Numbered from the stretch's first letter, positions 46,853 to 57,173 are shown. The stretch is 64,000 nucleotides of DNA from Coraliomargarita sinensis (GCF_003185655.1 NZ_QHJQ01000004.1:1-64000); one strand, 5' to 3'. Made by a program: numbers and translations. Notes: generated by a model not told the origin, from the sequence alone.

Positions 46853-47941
46853 TTAAGTCAGATCAGCGAGCTTGTCAAAGTCCAGAGCAGGAAGAGAGCC
46901 TAATTCTTCGCGAAGTTTTTTCGCGCGGCAGACGTCGCGCTCATCCGGCTCGATTTCCGATTTGGTGGCATGTTGAATGTGCCCCGGTTGGCACTCGATA
47001 AAGAAGCGGTCAATCTCCGCGCGGTTCGACTCCGGCAGCATCTCGAAATCAACCGCCAGCCGCAGCAGCGAGAGCATGTTCATCGCCTCAGCCGAATTGA
47101 CTACGTGGGCATTCCGCAGAACCCCATAAGCGCGACCGATCTGGTCGAGCACCTTCGAGCGACTGTCCTCCAAGCACTTGAAGCGAGCATTCACCTCATG
47201 ATCGATGACGGTCTTCAATACGTTGCCGAGGCGGTCAATGATATCACCCTCCTGCTCGCCCAGAGTTTGTTGGTTGGATATTTGAAAAACGTGTCCGGTC
47301 GCATCAGAACCCTCGCCGAACAGCCCGCGCACGGTAATGCCGAGTTGATTCACGGCTCGAATAACCCGCTCCATTTGATCGGAAAGCACGAGACCGGGCA
47401 GATGCATCATCACCGAAGCACGAAGTCCCGTGCCCAGATTCGTCGGACAGGCCGTCAGATATCCGAATTCCGAGTCGTATGCGATGTCGAGATGTTCCTC
47501 CAGTTCCGTGTCGAAGCGATCAATCTGCTTCCAGACATTCTTCAAATGAAAGCCTGTTTTGAGGAACTGGATACGCAAATGATCCTCCTCGTTGATCATG
47601 ACCGAGCAGGTCTGCGCTTTGTTGATATAAACGCCTGAACCTTGCTGCGATTCGCAAAGCTCGCGGCTGATCAAGTGCCGCTCGACGAGGACCTGTTTTT
47701 CCAGATCCGATAATTCGGAAATTTCAAAAAAACTCCCCTTTTTCATCTTTCCCAGGCCGGACAGATGGTCGGAGCATTTGGACAAAATGTCACTACGCTG
47801 TGCCAAACTTGCGCGCTCCGGGAAAGGCGTGCCCAGTAAATTACGCGCCAGCCGCAAGCGGGTGCTGAGTACCACGGGAGTCGCCTTCTGCGTATTGTGG
47901 GTGAGCTCCGCGTCTTTACAATTGAGCAGAGGTTCAATCAT
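46853..47941 (-). CDS. mcsB: Protein arginine kinase McsB
   Basis: A 362-residue ATP:guanido phosphotransferase-family protein. McsB phosphorylates arginine residues on substrates and tags them for ClpCP in Firmicutes. Motifs are STRLRLARNLLGTPFP (near 25-40), MINEEDHLRIQFLKTG (near 112-127), and the family phosphagen-kinase pattern YLTACPTNLGTGLRASVMMHLPG (near 155-177), with the Cys-Pro-Thr-Asn signature intact. It overlaps mcsA by 4 bp (ATGA) and precedes clpC by 14 bp. CtsR, the usual transcription partner in Gram-positives, is not encoded next to it. Confidence 0.95.
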   Translation of the reverse strand: MIEPLLNCKDAELTHNTQKATPVVLSTRLRLARNLLGTPFPERASLAQRSDILSKCSDHLSGLGKMKKGSFFEISELSDLEKQVLVERHLISRELCESQQGSGVYINKAQTCSVMINEEDHLRIQFLKTGFHLKNVWKQIDRFDTELEEHLDIAYDSEFGYLTACPTNLGTGLRASVMMHLPGLVLSDQMERVIRAVNQLGITVRGLFGEGSDATGHVFQISNQQTLGEQEGDIIDRLGNVLKTVIDHEVNARFKCLEDSRSKVLDQIGRAYGVLRNAHVVNSAEAMNMLSLLRLAVDFEMLPESNRAEIDRFFIECQPGHIQHATKSEIEPDERDVCRAKKLREELGSLPALDFDKLADLT

Positions 47942-48450
47942 GACTGGCTGTATTCGTAGTTCTCCGCTTCTTCTTTCAGCGACTTGATTTGGTCGCGATA
48001 CTTGGCCGCATCCTCGTAGGCCTCCTCGTCAATCGCTTTGGCCAAAGCCTTTTCCAGCTTGTCGAGTTGAACCGTGATCGACTGGCGGCTGAGTGCGACA
48101 TCCGGCGTTTTGCCCTTGTGGCAGGTGCCCACGTGCATGTCTTCCAACACAGGACGCAGTAGTGATGCGAACACCGTAAAACAGGACGAGCAACCCAGAC
48201 GACCGGTGCGACGAAAGTCCGCCGTCGTCAGCCCGCAATCGGGGCACTGTAAGGAGCTATCCTCCTCATGTGTCGGCACATGTGACTTGTTCAGGAGGTC
48301 GGCCAAAGAAAAGCCTTCCGGATCGGTCACACCCTTTGCCTGCGCACAGGACTCGCACAAATCCACCTTGATAATCTTGTTGTTGATGATCTGAGTCAGG
48401 TGGACCGTGGCCTGATTGTCGCAGTTGCTGCACTTTAAATTTTCACCCAT
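47938..48450 (-). CDS. mcsA: McsA-type zinc-finger activator protein
   Basis: A 170-residue protein. I used the ATG at 48450 since sequence upstream of it in frame (to 48567) is unlike McsA. There are four paired-cysteine motifs: CSNC (7-10), CESC (32-35), CPDC and CSSC (near 68-95), as in McsA, which binds zinc and activates McsB. The C-terminal UVR motif is LAKAIDEEAYEDAAKYRDQI. A Gram-positive-type module is thus present in a lipopolysaccharide-making cell. It is the first gene of the operon, about 95 bp after an inverted-repeat/sigma-54-like site. Confidence 0.93.
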   Translation of the reverse strand: MGENLKCSNCDNQATVHLTQIINNKIIKVDLCESCAQAKGVTDPEGFSLADLLNKSHVPTHEEDSSLQCPDCGLTTADFRRTGRLGCSSCFTVFASLLRPVLEDMHVGTCHKGKTPDVALSRQSITVQLDKLEKALAKAIDEEAYEDAAKYRDQIKSLKEEAENYEYSQS

Positions 48451-48545
48451 GGTAGTAAAATAGTGGTTTGTTCGCGGATCGCAAAACCAAATCAACATTA
48501 CCTTTTCCGAAGAAATCGGCTGAAGCAATGCCCTTCGGCAAATCA

Positions 48546-48570
48546 TAATTGGCATGAAGCGTGCCAATTA
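48546..48570. promoter_or_regulatory. Inverted repeat and sigma-54-like site upstream of mcsA
   Basis: Perfect 9-bp arms TAATTGGCA and TGCCAATTA flank a 7-bp centre. On the minus strand the same bases read TGGCACGCTTCATGCC, which keeps the GG and GC of the sigma-54 -24/-12 consensus (TGGCACG-N4-TTGCA/T) with the right spacing. It lies about 96 bp upstream of the mcsA ATG and 34 bp after the ilvE stop. It could be a sigma-54 promoter, a repressor operator, or a weak ilvE terminator hairpin (the T run is poor). Confidence 0.45.
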
Positions 48571-48603
48571 AAACACCGGGCCGACTGCTTGGATTAAAAA
48601 GGA

Positions 48604-49470
48604 CTAGAGCATGGTTCCCTCACGGGAGACCAACTCACGGAAACGCTCGAGGAACTTTGCCGTGATCGGGCCGGGCTTGCCGTCCCCTATCGGGCGGGCA
48701 TCGACCTTCACAATCGGAATGATCTCGGCTGCCGTACCGGTCAGGAATAGCTCTTCCGCCACCCAGATGTCATAGCGCGTCAGGTTCGCCTCCCGCCAGG
48801 GCACTCCCAGATCTTCTGAAATTCCCAGGGCGGTATCGCGGGTGATCCCCTTCAGTGCCCCCGCGCTGGCCGAGGGCGTAATGAGCTCACCCTTGTGGAT
48901 GACGAAAACATTATCCCCGGTGCACTCGGCAACGTGACCCTGGTCGTTCAGCATGATGGCCTCATGGTAGCCCAGATGCTGGGCCTCGATTTTGGCGAGG
49001 ATGTTGTTGAGGTAGTTGAGCGACTTGACTGTCGGCGGCAGAGCTGCCGGATTGATGCGGCGGGTCGGCACCGTAATGATCTCCAGTCCCTTTTCGTAAA
49101 ATTCCTGCGGATAGAGCTGAATCTTGTCCGCAATTATGATCAGTTGCGGCTTGTCGCAGTTTTTGATCGAGAGGCCAAGACTCCCCTCTCCACGCGTCAC
49201 GACCAGACGGATATAACCATCTTTCAGGCCATTGGCCCGACAGGTCTCGCAGACCGCATCGGAAATCTCCTGGCGTGACCAGGGCAGCTCCAGCATGATC
49301 GCTTTGGCCGAATACTCCAGGCGCTCCAGATGCTCCTCCAGCTTAAAGACACAACTATCGTAGAGCCGGATACCCTCGAAAATGCCGTCGCCGTACAGTA
49401 AACCATGGTCGAAGACCGAGACCTTCGCCTCAGCTTGGTCGACCAACTTATCGTTCATAAAAATCTTCAT
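48604..49470 (-). CDS. ilvE: Branched-chain amino acid aminotransferase
   Basis: A 288-residue class IV PLP aminotransferase. The ATG at 49470 is preferred over a TTG at 49485, as it fits the family start MKIFMNDKLV. Motifs are FDHGLLYGDGIFEGIRLYD (near 20-38), VTRGEGSLGL (near 108), NYLNNILAKIEAQ (about 149-161, including the catalytic Lys) and the C-terminal GTAAEIIPI. It transfers the amino group to make Leu, Ile or Val, or possibly D-amino acid transaminase-like reactions of the same family. It is monocistronic. Confidence 0.9.
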   Translation of the reverse strand: MKIFMNDKLVDQAEAKVSVFDHGLLYGDGIFEGIRLYDSCVFKLEEHLERLEYSAKAIMLELPWSRQEISDAVCETCRANGLKDGYIRLVVTRGEGSLGLSIKNCDKPQLIIIADKIQLYPQEFYEKGLEIITVPTRRINPAALPPTVKSLNYLNNILAKIEAQHLGYHEAIMLNDQGHVAECTGDNVFVIHKGELITPSASAGALKGITRDTALGISEDLGVPWREANLTRYDIWVAEELFLTGTAAEIIPIVKVDARPIGDGKPGPITAKFLERFRELVSREGTML

Positions 49471-49631
49471 AAAGCTCGTAGACAATGGAGGCTTTGTGCG
49501 GTTTGTCTAGTCCTCAACACCTCTCATCCAAAATGCATGATGACGCATCGGAGGCACCCCGCGTCAAAGATGTGTGTATGCCAGAGCGCGCCGAATCGGC
49601 GGAGGGCTCAGGCATCCGCAAACAAGGCGCA

Positions 49632-49655
49632 AAGGCACGGCCGAAGCCGTGCCTT
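49632..49655 (-). terminator. Probable terminator of acs
   Basis: A 10-bp perfect stem (AAGGCACGGC/GCCGTGCCTT) with a 4-nt loop lies 9 bp after the acs stop on the minus strand. The T tract is imperfect (TTTGCG...TTGTTT), so efficiency is uncertain. Confidence 0.6.
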
Positions 49656-49664
49656 GACCTCGAA

Positions 49665-51629
<1,965 letters not shown>

Positions 51630-51828
51630 ATTTTGTTAGTTTATATAATTCTTAAGATAACGAACATTAATGAGAATGCTTCAGCCAAGTATTCGCAAGA
51701 TCATGGTCAACGTATTTCGTCTGAAAAAGCTTGCCCGCAGGCTATTGATGTAAGCTATTGACAAGCATTCAGAGCAGACGCAAAAAAACTGGCTTCTCGC
51801 CGCTTGGCAAAGTGCCGTATTATAAAAC

Positions 51829-53607
51829 ATGGAAAATTTCGCAGATCAATGCCTAGACATGGCCCAATCGATCCTGAGTGAGAATCTCGGGGCAATTGGT
51901 GAACAGGGAACGATCTCCCCGATCGAGGGAGAAAACAGCCGCTTGGACGAACCGGGCCACGCCGCTCTCGCAATCGGCGAGTATTATCGCGCGACCAGTG
52001 AGACGCAGCTCGGCGACTTTGACCTGATCGACCTCTCGGCCCGCTGCATCACGGCCCAGGCCTTTGCACCGGAGCCTCAGGAGAACGGCATGGCCTACGC
52101 CGCACTCGGCTTGCTCTCGTTCAGTCCCGCCAAGGACCGTAATCCGGTCTGGGAGCGTCTGATGGACCCGACTCGCGAGCAACTGGACAAGCTCCTGCTC
52201 GAGCGCAGCGATTATCATAATCATTACCAGGCCTTCAACATCGCCAAGGCCGTCACCCGTTTCAGTCTGGGGCTGTCCAAAAAGGATGAAACCGGCCAGC
52301 TGATCGACCGCTTCCTTGAGCGCATCGACGCCAAGTCATCCACCGGTTACTTCGATGACGCCGGCGGCGAAGAAGATTCCAAGTTGCACGGCAGCTTTGA
52401 TATCTACGGCGTGCTCAGTTTTGTCTTCATCCGCCAGGCCCTGCAGCTCCACGCCAATATTCATCTCCGCGAGCGCAAGCTCCCCAGCCTGCGCACCTAC
52501 TCGGAGAAATACCTCAAGCTCATTCCGGACATCGCCCGTCAGGACGGTACGGCCTGGGCCTACGGTCGCTCGCTTGGCGCCTACGGACAAATGCACTGCA
52601 TCAGCCTTGCCCTGCAGGCTTTGCGTGACGGCTGGGTCGCTGAGAACCAGCGCGACCTTTATGTGGATGCGATCCGCCGCATGTTCATGAATTTCTTCGT
52701 CACTTACCTGGACCAGGAACACGGCTACCTCGTCATTCGCGACGGGGAACGCACGACCGTGCCCTACCACACCACCCGGATGGCGAACTTTGATGCGGCC
52801 CGCTACCTTTGCCAGTGGTCCCGTCTCGCACGTTCCGCCGGTGGCAGCGCCGCCCCGAAAAACCCGGTGCCAGCCCGCAAGGTGGCCCGCTACGTCAGCT
52901 TCGACAAAACGCACAAAAAGGAGCAGGGCCTCTTCGTTTATCAGGACCCCGACTCCGGCCTCGCATTCCAGTTGCCGCTGCTCGCTTCCAGCAAGCTGGG
53001 TAAAGGCACCTCCGGCTATCTCGCCTTCCCGCACTCGCCGGGCATCTTCGACTGGCCGGTCGATAAATACCTGCCCATCATGCAGCCGGAACTTACTTTT
53101 GGCGACAAGGTGATCGTACCGTCCTACTACGGAAAGAACGTCACCACCAGTATCGGCCTGCGCAACGCGCTGAACTTTAAATACGACCAGCCCGAGCTCA
53201 TCACCAAGGACGAGGAGTTCGTCAACGGGCTGGGCAGCTGCAAGGTCACCTGGTCGTTCAGCCGCGGCAAGATCACCTGCGAATACAATTTCTCCGTCAA
53301 GCAGCAGGTCCAGCTCGACAAGATGCGCTATGTCCTCGCCATTGCCTCGCCGCACAGCCGCTACCGCGTGGGCACCGCCTTTACGCTTGGCCAGGAGGGG
53401 CACCGCACCGAAGTCACCAAGGACGACTTCCAGGCAGAATGGAAGGAGTTGGAAACCGTGACCGAGAACGAAGAATACCGCACTTATTACGGAAACATGC
53501 ACTACCTGCAGATTCTCGAGCGCGACCGCCCGCTGGTCATGCGCCCGGGCCAGCAGTATCGCATCGCCCTCTCCTTCGAGCCGGACATCGCCTTCGCGGA
53601 TGAGTGA
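51829..53607 (+). CDS. Hypothetical protein, two-domain architecture
   Basis: A 592-residue protein that I do not recognise by family. The first 350 residues are helical with repeated motifs (SLGAYGQMHCISLALQAL, FDIYGVLSFVFIRQAL), like an (alpha/alpha)6 toroid. The last 200 residues are beta-rich (KGTSGYLAFPHSP, VTWSFSRGKITCEYNF), like a beta-sandwich. This two-part layout is seen in polysaccharide lyases and related glycan enzymes, for example heparinase-type. There is no signal peptide, so it would act in the cytoplasm. The assignment is a shape-based guess only. It is separated from hisF by 92 bp containing an inverted repeat. Confidence 0.7.
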   Translation: MENFADQCLDMAQSILSENLGAIGEQGTISPIEGENSRLDEPGHAALAIGEYYRATSETQLGDFDLIDLSARCITAQAFAPEPQENGMAYAALGLLSFSPAKDRNPVWERLMDPTREQLDKLLLERSDYHNHYQAFNIAKAVTRFSLGLSKKDETGQLIDRFLERIDAKSSTGYFDDAGGEEDSKLHGSFDIYGVLSFVFIRQALQLHANIHLRERKLPSLRTYSEKYLKLIPDIARQDGTAWAYGRSLGAYGQMHCISLALQALRDGWVAENQRDLYVDAIRRMFMNFFVTYLDQEHGYLVIRDGERTTVPYHTTRMANFDAARYLCQWSRLARSAGGSAAPKNPVPARKVARYVSFDKTHKKEQGLFVYQDPDSGLAFQLPLLASSKLGKGTSGYLAFPHSPGIFDWPVDKYLPIMQPELTFGDKVIVPSYYGKNVTTSIGLRNALNFKYDQPELITKDEEFVNGLGSCKVTWSFSRGKITCEYNFSVKQQVQLDKMRYVLAIASPHSRYRVGTAFTLGQEGHRTEVTKDDFQAEWKELETVTENEEYRTYYGNMHYLQILERDRPLVMRPGQQYRIALSFEPDIAFADE

Positions 53608-53612
53608 TGCAC

Positions 53613-53696
53613 GTTGTTCGTTGAGGCTTGATCGTTGAACGCTTTTGCGAAACCACTCAGCGGGCAACATTCAACAACCAACAACCAACGAACAAC
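53613..53696. repeat. Inverted repeat upstream of hisF
   Basis: Perfect 11-bp arms GTTGTTCGTTG (53613-53623) and CAACGAACAAC (53686-53696), with an inner pair GTTGAA (53634-53639)/TTCAAC (53670-53675). The right arm merges into CAAC-type short repeats ending 3 bp before the hisF ATG. A transcript would fold into a long hairpin just before the start codon. It may be an intergenic repeat element or a regulatory leader. Confidence 0.6.
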
Positions 53697-53699
53697 ACC

Positions 53700-54461
53700 A
53701 TGCTTTCCGTTCGTATCATTCCCTGCCTCGATGTCCACGCGGGACGCGTGGTCAAGGGCGTCAATTTCGTCAACCTGATCGACGCGGGGGACCCCGTGGA
53801 ACAGGCTAAAGCTTACGAGCAGCAAGGAGCCGACGAATTGGTCTTTCTCGACATCACCGCCTCCAGCGATGAGCGCAATACCATGATCGACGTGGTCGAG
53901 CGCACCGCCTCGGAGTGTTTCATGCCGCTCACCGTCGGTGGCGGTCTGCGTAACGTCGGCAACATCCGCGACATGCTCAATGCCGGTGCGGACAAACTGA
54001 GTCTCAACACCGCCGCCGTCCTTGACCCGGATCTCATCTCCAAGTCCTCCAGCAAATTCGGCAACCAGTGCATTGTCGTCGCCATCGACGCCAAAAAAGT
54101 CGAAGGCGAGAACCGCTGGGAGGTCTTTACCCACGGGGGGCGCAAGCCCACCGGCCGCGATGCCGTGGAATGGGCCAAGGAAGTCGTGGCCCGTGGCGCG
54201 GGGGAAATCCTCCTCACCAGTATGGATGCCGATGGCACCAAGGCGGGCTATGACAACGAACTGAACCGCGCCATCACCGATTCCGTTGGTGTGCCCGTCA
54301 TCGCCTCCGGCGGGGCCGGCACCCTCGACCACCTCGCCGACGCCCTCAAGGAAGGCCACGCCAGCGCCGTGCTCGCCGCCTCCATCTTTCACTTCGGGAC
54401 CTACACCATAAGGGAAGCCAAGGAACATCTGCGCGACTGCGGCCTGCCGGTCCGGCTCTGA
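53700..54461 (+). CDS. hisF: Imidazole glycerol phosphate synthase subunit HisF
   Basis: A 253-residue HisF, the cyclase subunit of IGP synthase in histidine synthesis, a (beta/alpha)8 barrel that works with the glutaminase HisH. The start ATG at 53700 gives [23 protein letters not shown], the standard N-terminus with catalytic D11. The second catalytic region [15 protein letters not shown] (near 175-190) and [13 protein letters not shown] (near 218-230) are intact. No other his genes are in the window, so the pathway is dispersed. No Shine-Dalgarno sequence is visible before the ATG. Confidence 0.97.
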   Translation: MLSVRIIPCLDVHAGRVVKGVNFVNLIDAGDPVEQAKAYEQQGADELVFLDITASSDERNTMIDVVERTASECFMPLTVGGGLRNVGNIRDMLNAGADKLSLNTAAVLDPDLISKSSSKFGNQCIVVAIDAKKVEGENRWEVFTHGGRKPTGRDAVEWAKEVVARGAGEILLTSMDADGTKAGYDNELNRAITDSVGVPVIASGGAGTLDHLADALKEGHASAVLAASIFHFGTYTIREAKEHLRDCGLPVRL

Positions 54462-54516
54462 AAAATCTGAATCCGTCTCCGCTTAAAATTACGTTTAAGA
54501 TTCTGGATTTCCACTC

Positions 54517-54669
54517 ATGGACTGGGACAAGGCCAACTTCCAAAAGATTAACCAGCGCAAAGCCGAAGCCCGGCGCTGGGAAAAACGCGACGAGGAAAGC
54601 ACAAAGAAGTCTCCGCGCAAGGGCAGTCACCGCCCGGCCTCGAAAAGAAAAAAGCGCGGCAAGAAGTAG
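54517..54669 (+). CDS. Small basic protein, unknown
   Basis: A 50-residue protein beginning MDWDKANFQKINQRKAEARR, with a very basic C-terminal half (SKRKKRGKK). It might bind nucleic acid or ribosomes, or be a non-coding frame. Composition, intact start and stop, and a 55-bp gap after hisF support coding. No family was recognised. Confidence 0.45.
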   Translation: MDWDKANFQKINQRKAEARRWEKRDEESTKKSPRKGSHRPASKRKKRGKK

Positions 54670-54757
54670 TCCATGCGAGCCTAACGGGTCAATCGTGCAC
54701 GTGGTTCTCGGGTTTTTCGGGGGATGCATTTCCCTGTCTTTTACGATCCACTGTAGA

Positions 54758-54907
54758 GGCTGCGCTTGCGCATGCCACGATCGTCTTGCGGCCGAAGGTC
54801 AAGCCGAGCCTCATCGCGCTATGCGGGTAAAGCTGACCTCTTCGCCAGATTAGGTTTCACAGATTTTAATCTTTCCGGTCCGGATACTGGCATGCGCAAG
54901 CGCAGCC
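54758..54907. repeat. Inverted-repeat-bounded element (MITE-like)
   Basis: Perfect 20-bp arms (54758-54777 and 54888-54907, core GCTGCGCTTGCGCATGCCA) face each other across a 110-bp centre. The arms are GC-rich and internally repetitive (TGCGC). The size, about 150 bp, and the absence of coding suggest a non-autonomous mobile element or a structured RNA. Confidence 0.55.
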
Positions 54908-55020
54908 GCTACTTATTCCGTTTCGATTTAACTCTGGTGGGAAAGTAAGATCTTTTGTTGGCTCAGGTTCGATGATAATGCCAGTAAAGGTCAGTGGATG
55001 GTATTACACTGGGTTATTCT

Positions 55021-55130
55021 TTTTACCACCCACTCACCCGCTGAGCGGGTTCGTTGGAGACACTAGGGCACTGAGTTTTGGTTTTCTCTTCTCTGTAACT
55101 CGGTGGTCTCCAGCGCAGCAGGTGGGAAAA
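55021..55130. repeat. Nested imperfect hairpin
   Basis: Three nested arm pairs: TTTTACCACC/GGTGGGAAAA (9 of 10 paired), CGTTGGAGAC/GTCTCCAGCG (9 of 10), CACTGAGTT/AACTCGGTG (8 of 9). A perfect small palindrome ACCCGCTGAGCGGGT lies at 55036-55050 in the left half. The structure could be transcribed as a folded RNA or be a dispersed intergenic repeat. Confidence 0.5.
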
Positions 55131-55274
55131 ATCTCTCCACCGTGATGGATTCTATTTCTACATCAGAAAATTATAAGATAACCTTGGGCCTACCTCGCTT
55201 CGAATTCATAATGAGCTATCGTGGCATACTTGTCGCCATGACAGCATGCCTCGGCGTAATCCAATGAAGAACGG

Positions 55275-55363
55275 GTCCTCTGCCATCGAGGAACGGTAAC
55301 TAGGCATAGCTGTAGCCATGGCAGTCCTCTGCCATCGAGGAACATAGTCGTAGCCATCGAGGA
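55275..55363. repeat. Short direct repeats with hairpin potential
   Basis: Two exact copies of a 20-bp unit GTCCTCTGCCATCGAGGAAC (55275-55294 and 55324-55343) and a third partial copy, GCCATCGAGGA (55353-55363). Each full unit folds on itself (TCCTC/GAGGA). They lie about 70-155 bp downstream of the menD stop. Confidence 0.6.
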
Positions 55364-55430
55364 CCGCTCAAAACAAGGGAGCCAGAGGACCGGCTCGGCT
55401 ACATCAATTCAATTCTTCCAGATATCGGCC

Positions 55431-57173
55431 TCACCCCAGGATTCCGCGCAGCTTTGCCACATCCGCTTTCCGGTCCGTCCTCAATTCCAATAGCCTGACA
55501 CCCGACTCCGGTGAAAGCGAGAGTTCGGCTTTGAATTGGTCCCAACTTTCAATTTGGCGATAACTGATGCTGTGCGCCGCACAAAGTTGTTCGACATCGA
55601 CGGCCTGCGGGGTGGCAAAGTGGCTTTCAAACACCTCCTTCTGATCGGAAACCGGCAGATATTCGAAAATCCCGCTGCCCGAATTATTGATCAGCAGCAC
55701 CGTCAAACTGCCCTGCATCTCTTTTTTGGCCAGAAGCCCGTTGCTGTCGTGCAGGAAGGCCAGATCACCGGTGAGCAGAATCGTCGGCTTGCCACGGTGC
55801 GCAACCCCCATAGCCGTGCTCAGGGTACCGTCGATACCGTTGGCCCCGCGATTGCAATAGATTGATATGGCACGGTTGCCGGGCCGCCAAAAGTATTCGC
55901 CGTAGCGCACACTCATGCTGTTGGCCAGAAAGACGGAAGCATCAATCGGGGCATATTGAGAGAGCAGCCAGGCAACCTTTCCTTCAAAAAGTTCGTCCAT
56001 GGCATCGAGTGCCTCGTCTAATCGCTTATGGGTCTTCGATTCCACCGATTGCCACTGTTCGATCCAGGCAGACTCCGCCTTCTGATGGGGCAGAAATTCC
56101 GCGAGCGCATGCGCGTCTCCATAAAGCGGTGTCGCCACCCGATGCAGCGGATCCGTATTGTCCGAGAGCCGGGTGAGAAGAAAGGAGCTGGCATCGAGAT
56201 CGCCCAGCCATTGCCGGAGGACTTTACTCGTCGGCAGGTTCCCGATCTGCAGGATTGCCGTCGGCTCCAGTGCTTGCGCCGTTGAGGTATCGCGGAGCAA
56301 GGCATCGTAGCTACTGACCAAGGCCTCATTCTCTCCGGCGTGATTGCGCAAAGGGTTCAGCACGTCGGCCAGCACCGGCCAGCCGAGCTTGTGCGAGAGC
56401 ATGACCACGGCATCGGCAAAGACGTCGTCGCCACAGGGTGGATTCTCCGTGCCCACGACGATGATTCCCTTGGAATGGCTCATCAGACGCTCGACCGCTA
56501 CGGTGTCGAAACCCTGGCTCGCCGCAACCGCTTCGGTCGGCCGTGTGATTAACGTGGCCGCAGCTTCAAGGTCCCCACCGGAACAAACCGGCTTCGCCCC
56601 TGCATCGGGAGCCAGTGGGTCGCGAAATGAGAAATTCAAGTGCACGGGCCCGGGCACCGGTTGGAGGGATTGCGCCACAGCATGCACCAGCGTCTGCCGT
56701 AAATATCCGAACAGCTCTGTCTCGGGTAAGGCCAGCTGATGAAAGCGGCGAACGTAGTCGCCGTAAAACTTGAGCTGGTCGATGGTTTGCCCGGAGTGGC
56801 AGTCCTGCAACTCCGGTGGACGGTCGGCCGTGAGTAAAAGCAAAGGCGTGCCGCTCATCGAGGCCTCCACGACAGCAGGCATGTAGTTCGCCAAAGCCGA
56901 ACCGGAGGTGCAGACCAGCGCTACCGGCCGATGGGTCCGCTTGGCCAGGCCCAGGGCAAAGAAACCCGCCGAGCGCTCGTCGAGAATGGTCAGGGCCTCC
57001 AGCTTGGGGTTCCGTACTGCGGCCACCGTCAACGGGGTCGACCGGGAGCCCGGCGAGGTCAACACCGTCTGCACGCCCAGGCGCGCGAGAACCTCCATGC
57101 TCAAGGCCCCCCAGGCCGAGTTCACATTCGAACGCGACAGGTCGTCGAAAACCTCTGCACTACTCTGCTTCAT
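55431..57173 (-). CDS. menD: 2-succinyl-5-enolpyruvyl-6-hydroxy-3-cyclohexene-1-carboxylate synthase MenD
   Basis: A 580-residue ThDP-dependent MenD, which joins isochorismate and 2-oxoglutarate early in menaquinone synthesis. The ATG at 57173 is preferred to 57254, where an Arg-rich non-family segment would be added. Motifs are SPGSRSTPLTVAA (near 39-51), LDERSAGFFALGLAKR with the ThDP-activating Glu, CTSGSALANYMPAV, NRGANGIDGTLSTAMG, and the metal-binding GDLAFLHDSNGLL near 466. No other men genes are in the window. It is the last of a minus-strand run that starts with a hexapeptide gene and pxpBCA; 94 bp separate it from pxpA. Confidence 0.95.
   Translation of the reverse strand: MKQSSAEVFDDLSRSNVNSAWGALSMEVLARLGVQTVLTSPGSRSTPLTVAAVRNPKLEALTILDERSAGFFALGLAKRTHRPVALVCTSGSALANYMPAVVEASMSGTPLLLLTADRPPELQDCHSGQTIDQLKFYGDYVRRFHQLALPETELFGYLRQTLVHAVAQSLQPVPGPVHLNFSFRDPLAPDAGAKPVCSGGDLEAAATLITRPTEAVAASQGFDTVAVERLMSHSKGIIVVGTENPPCGDDVFADAVVMLSHKLGWPVLADVLNPLRNHAGENEALVSSYDALLRDTSTAQALEPTAILQIGNLPTSKVLRQWLGDLDASSFLLTRLSDNTDPLHRVATPLYGDAHALAEFLPHQKAESAWIEQWQSVESKTHKRLDEALDAMDELFEGKVAWLLSQYAPIDASVFLANSMSVRYGEYFWRPGNRAISIYCNRGANGIDGTLSTAMGVAHRGKPTILLTGDLAFLHDSNGLLAKKEMQGSLTVLLINNSGSGIFEYLPVSDQKEVFESHFATPQAVDVEQLCAAHSISYRQIESWDQFKAELSLSPESGVRLLELRTDRKADVAKLRGILG

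Larger units (their letters stand above)
54670..55430. other. Repeat-rich intergenic island
   Basis: 761 bp between the small basic protein gene and the menD stop, with no gene I can support. It holds an inverted-repeat element (54758-54907), a long imperfect hairpin (55021-55130) and three copies of a GCCATCGAGGA-type repeat (55275-55363). A 60-codon open frame across 54766-54948 ends SRYLFRFDLTLVGK. It overlaps the first repeat and may be the tail of a decayed gene, but it lacks a good start. Confidence 0.5.

Noticed and set aside
48451..48603. CIRCE or CtsR operator upstream of mcsA
   Set aside because: The spacer does not contain TTAGCACTC-N9-GAGTGCTAA or a CtsR heptad repeat; only the TAATTGGCA inverted repeat is present.
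52336..53670. 444-codon open frame antisense to the 592-aa protein gene
   Set aside because: It overlaps a long sense frame with protein-like features. The antisense translation (many VGA, DEVH, LAEMN-type stretches) looks like a mirrored GC-rich reading and extends past the sense gene without a plausible start.
53502..54428. 308-codon open frame antisense to hisF
   Set aside because: HisF is certain on the + strand; the antisense product is a Gly/Asp-rich mirror translation.
55275..55363. CRISPR-like short repeats
   Set aside because: There are only two full copies and one partial, with unequal spacing and self-pairing arms; no cas genes are near. They are better described as intergenic repeats.
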